Source of the DNA: an uncultured Clostridia bacterium
Lineage (GTDB): Bacteria; Bacillota; Clostridia; TANB77; CAG-508
Reading direction: 5' to 3'
NCBI GenBank assembly: GCA_947632525.1
Contig: CANRPQ010000076.1
Coordinates: 1-5,972 of the forward strand
Length of the DNA stretch: 5,972 bases
A program made the translations under genes and the position numbers. Within the stretch, counting starts at the first letter, position 1. Each line of letters begins with the position of its first letter. The notes under the pieces are model-generated. The model was given only the letters and a program-made list of their open reading frames with translations. It had not been told where the DNA came from and did not search any database. This document shows positions 5,852 through 5,972 of this stretch, piece by piece.

Positions 5852-5972
5852 GCTTATTAACACGGTTCCATCCCTTGTTTTTCTTATTTATTCTTTAACG
5901 CAGATTTACGCCTAGTTTTGCTAGGAACTTATCCTAAATATTGGATTATGAGGTAGTTTTTCAAACCCGTTT
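5819..5972 (-). promoter_or_regulatory. T-box riboswitch leader of thrS, 3' part (Stem I cut by window edge)
   Basis: The minus strand carries the T-box AAGGGATGGAACCGTG (5861-5876). The antiterminator folds as expected: helix A1 AAGGGA (5871-5876) with TCCTTT (5844-5849), a seven-base bulge TGGAACC (5864-5870) that binds the tRNA acceptor end, helix A2 GTG/CAC (5861-5863 with 5850-5852), and an eight-base loop. Upstream, CCTAG/CTAGG around a CAAAA loop (about 5910-5924) is a likely Stem III, and ATCC/GGAT just before it may be another short stem. Near the edge, ACT (5955-5957) and ACC (5952-5954) are both threonine codons and possible specifiers, but the pairing strand of Stem I and the promoter are outside the window, so this cannot be settled. 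T-box leaders bind uncharged cognate tRNA and let the gene be read. Confidence 0.92.

Noticed and set aside
1..5972. CRISPR array, insertion sequence or defence cassette
   Set aside because: No regularly spaced direct repeats, transposase, terminal inverted repeats around a gene, or nuclease/toxin motifs are visible anywhere in the window.

Overview
The window is strongly AT-rich, with coding and intergenic DNA both dominated by A/T and codons ending in A or T. It carries a sporulation sigma factor of the sigma-K type, a T-box leader in front of an aminoacyl-tRNA synthetase gene, a tRNA gene with its CCA end encoded, and AGGAGG-type ribosome binding sites. Together these point to a low-GC, endospore-forming (or formerly spore-forming) member of the Bacillota, most likely of the class Clostridia. 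The genus cannot be told from this sequence.

Layout from left to right. Positions 1-106 hold nothing I can support. Positions 131-170 form a GC-richer imperfect inverted repeat that looks like a dispersed intergenic element. A tRNA-Leu(CAA) gene (269-351, minus) has a near-consensus promoter (375-403) and a strong intrinsic terminator (191-230), with a second hairpin between the mature 3' end and the terminator. Divergent from it is sigK (579-1277, plus), an intact pro-sigma-K gene with a candidate sigma-E-type promoter 40-50 bases upstream of its ribosome binding site. A stem-loop at 1309-1353 ends sigK and overlaps the last codons of the convergent gene. That gene (1328-3700, minus) encodes a 790-residue, soluble, coiled-coil-rich protein of unknown function with its own vegetative-type promoter. 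Next comes thrS (3863-5779, minus), a complete threonyl-tRNA synthetase with its own terminator. At the right edge (5818-5972, minus) is the 3' part of a T-box riboswitch controlling thrS; its Stem I runs out of the window.

The transcription units appear to be independent: each has its own promoter or leader and its own terminator. There is no evident operon. The genes that can be named belong to core functions (translation and late mother-cell sporulation). The only protein without an assignable function is the 790-residue one, and I see no mobile element, CRISPR array or defence system. I did not find a clear novel multi-gene system; the best candidates for follow-up are the large unknown protein and the inverted repeat near the left end.
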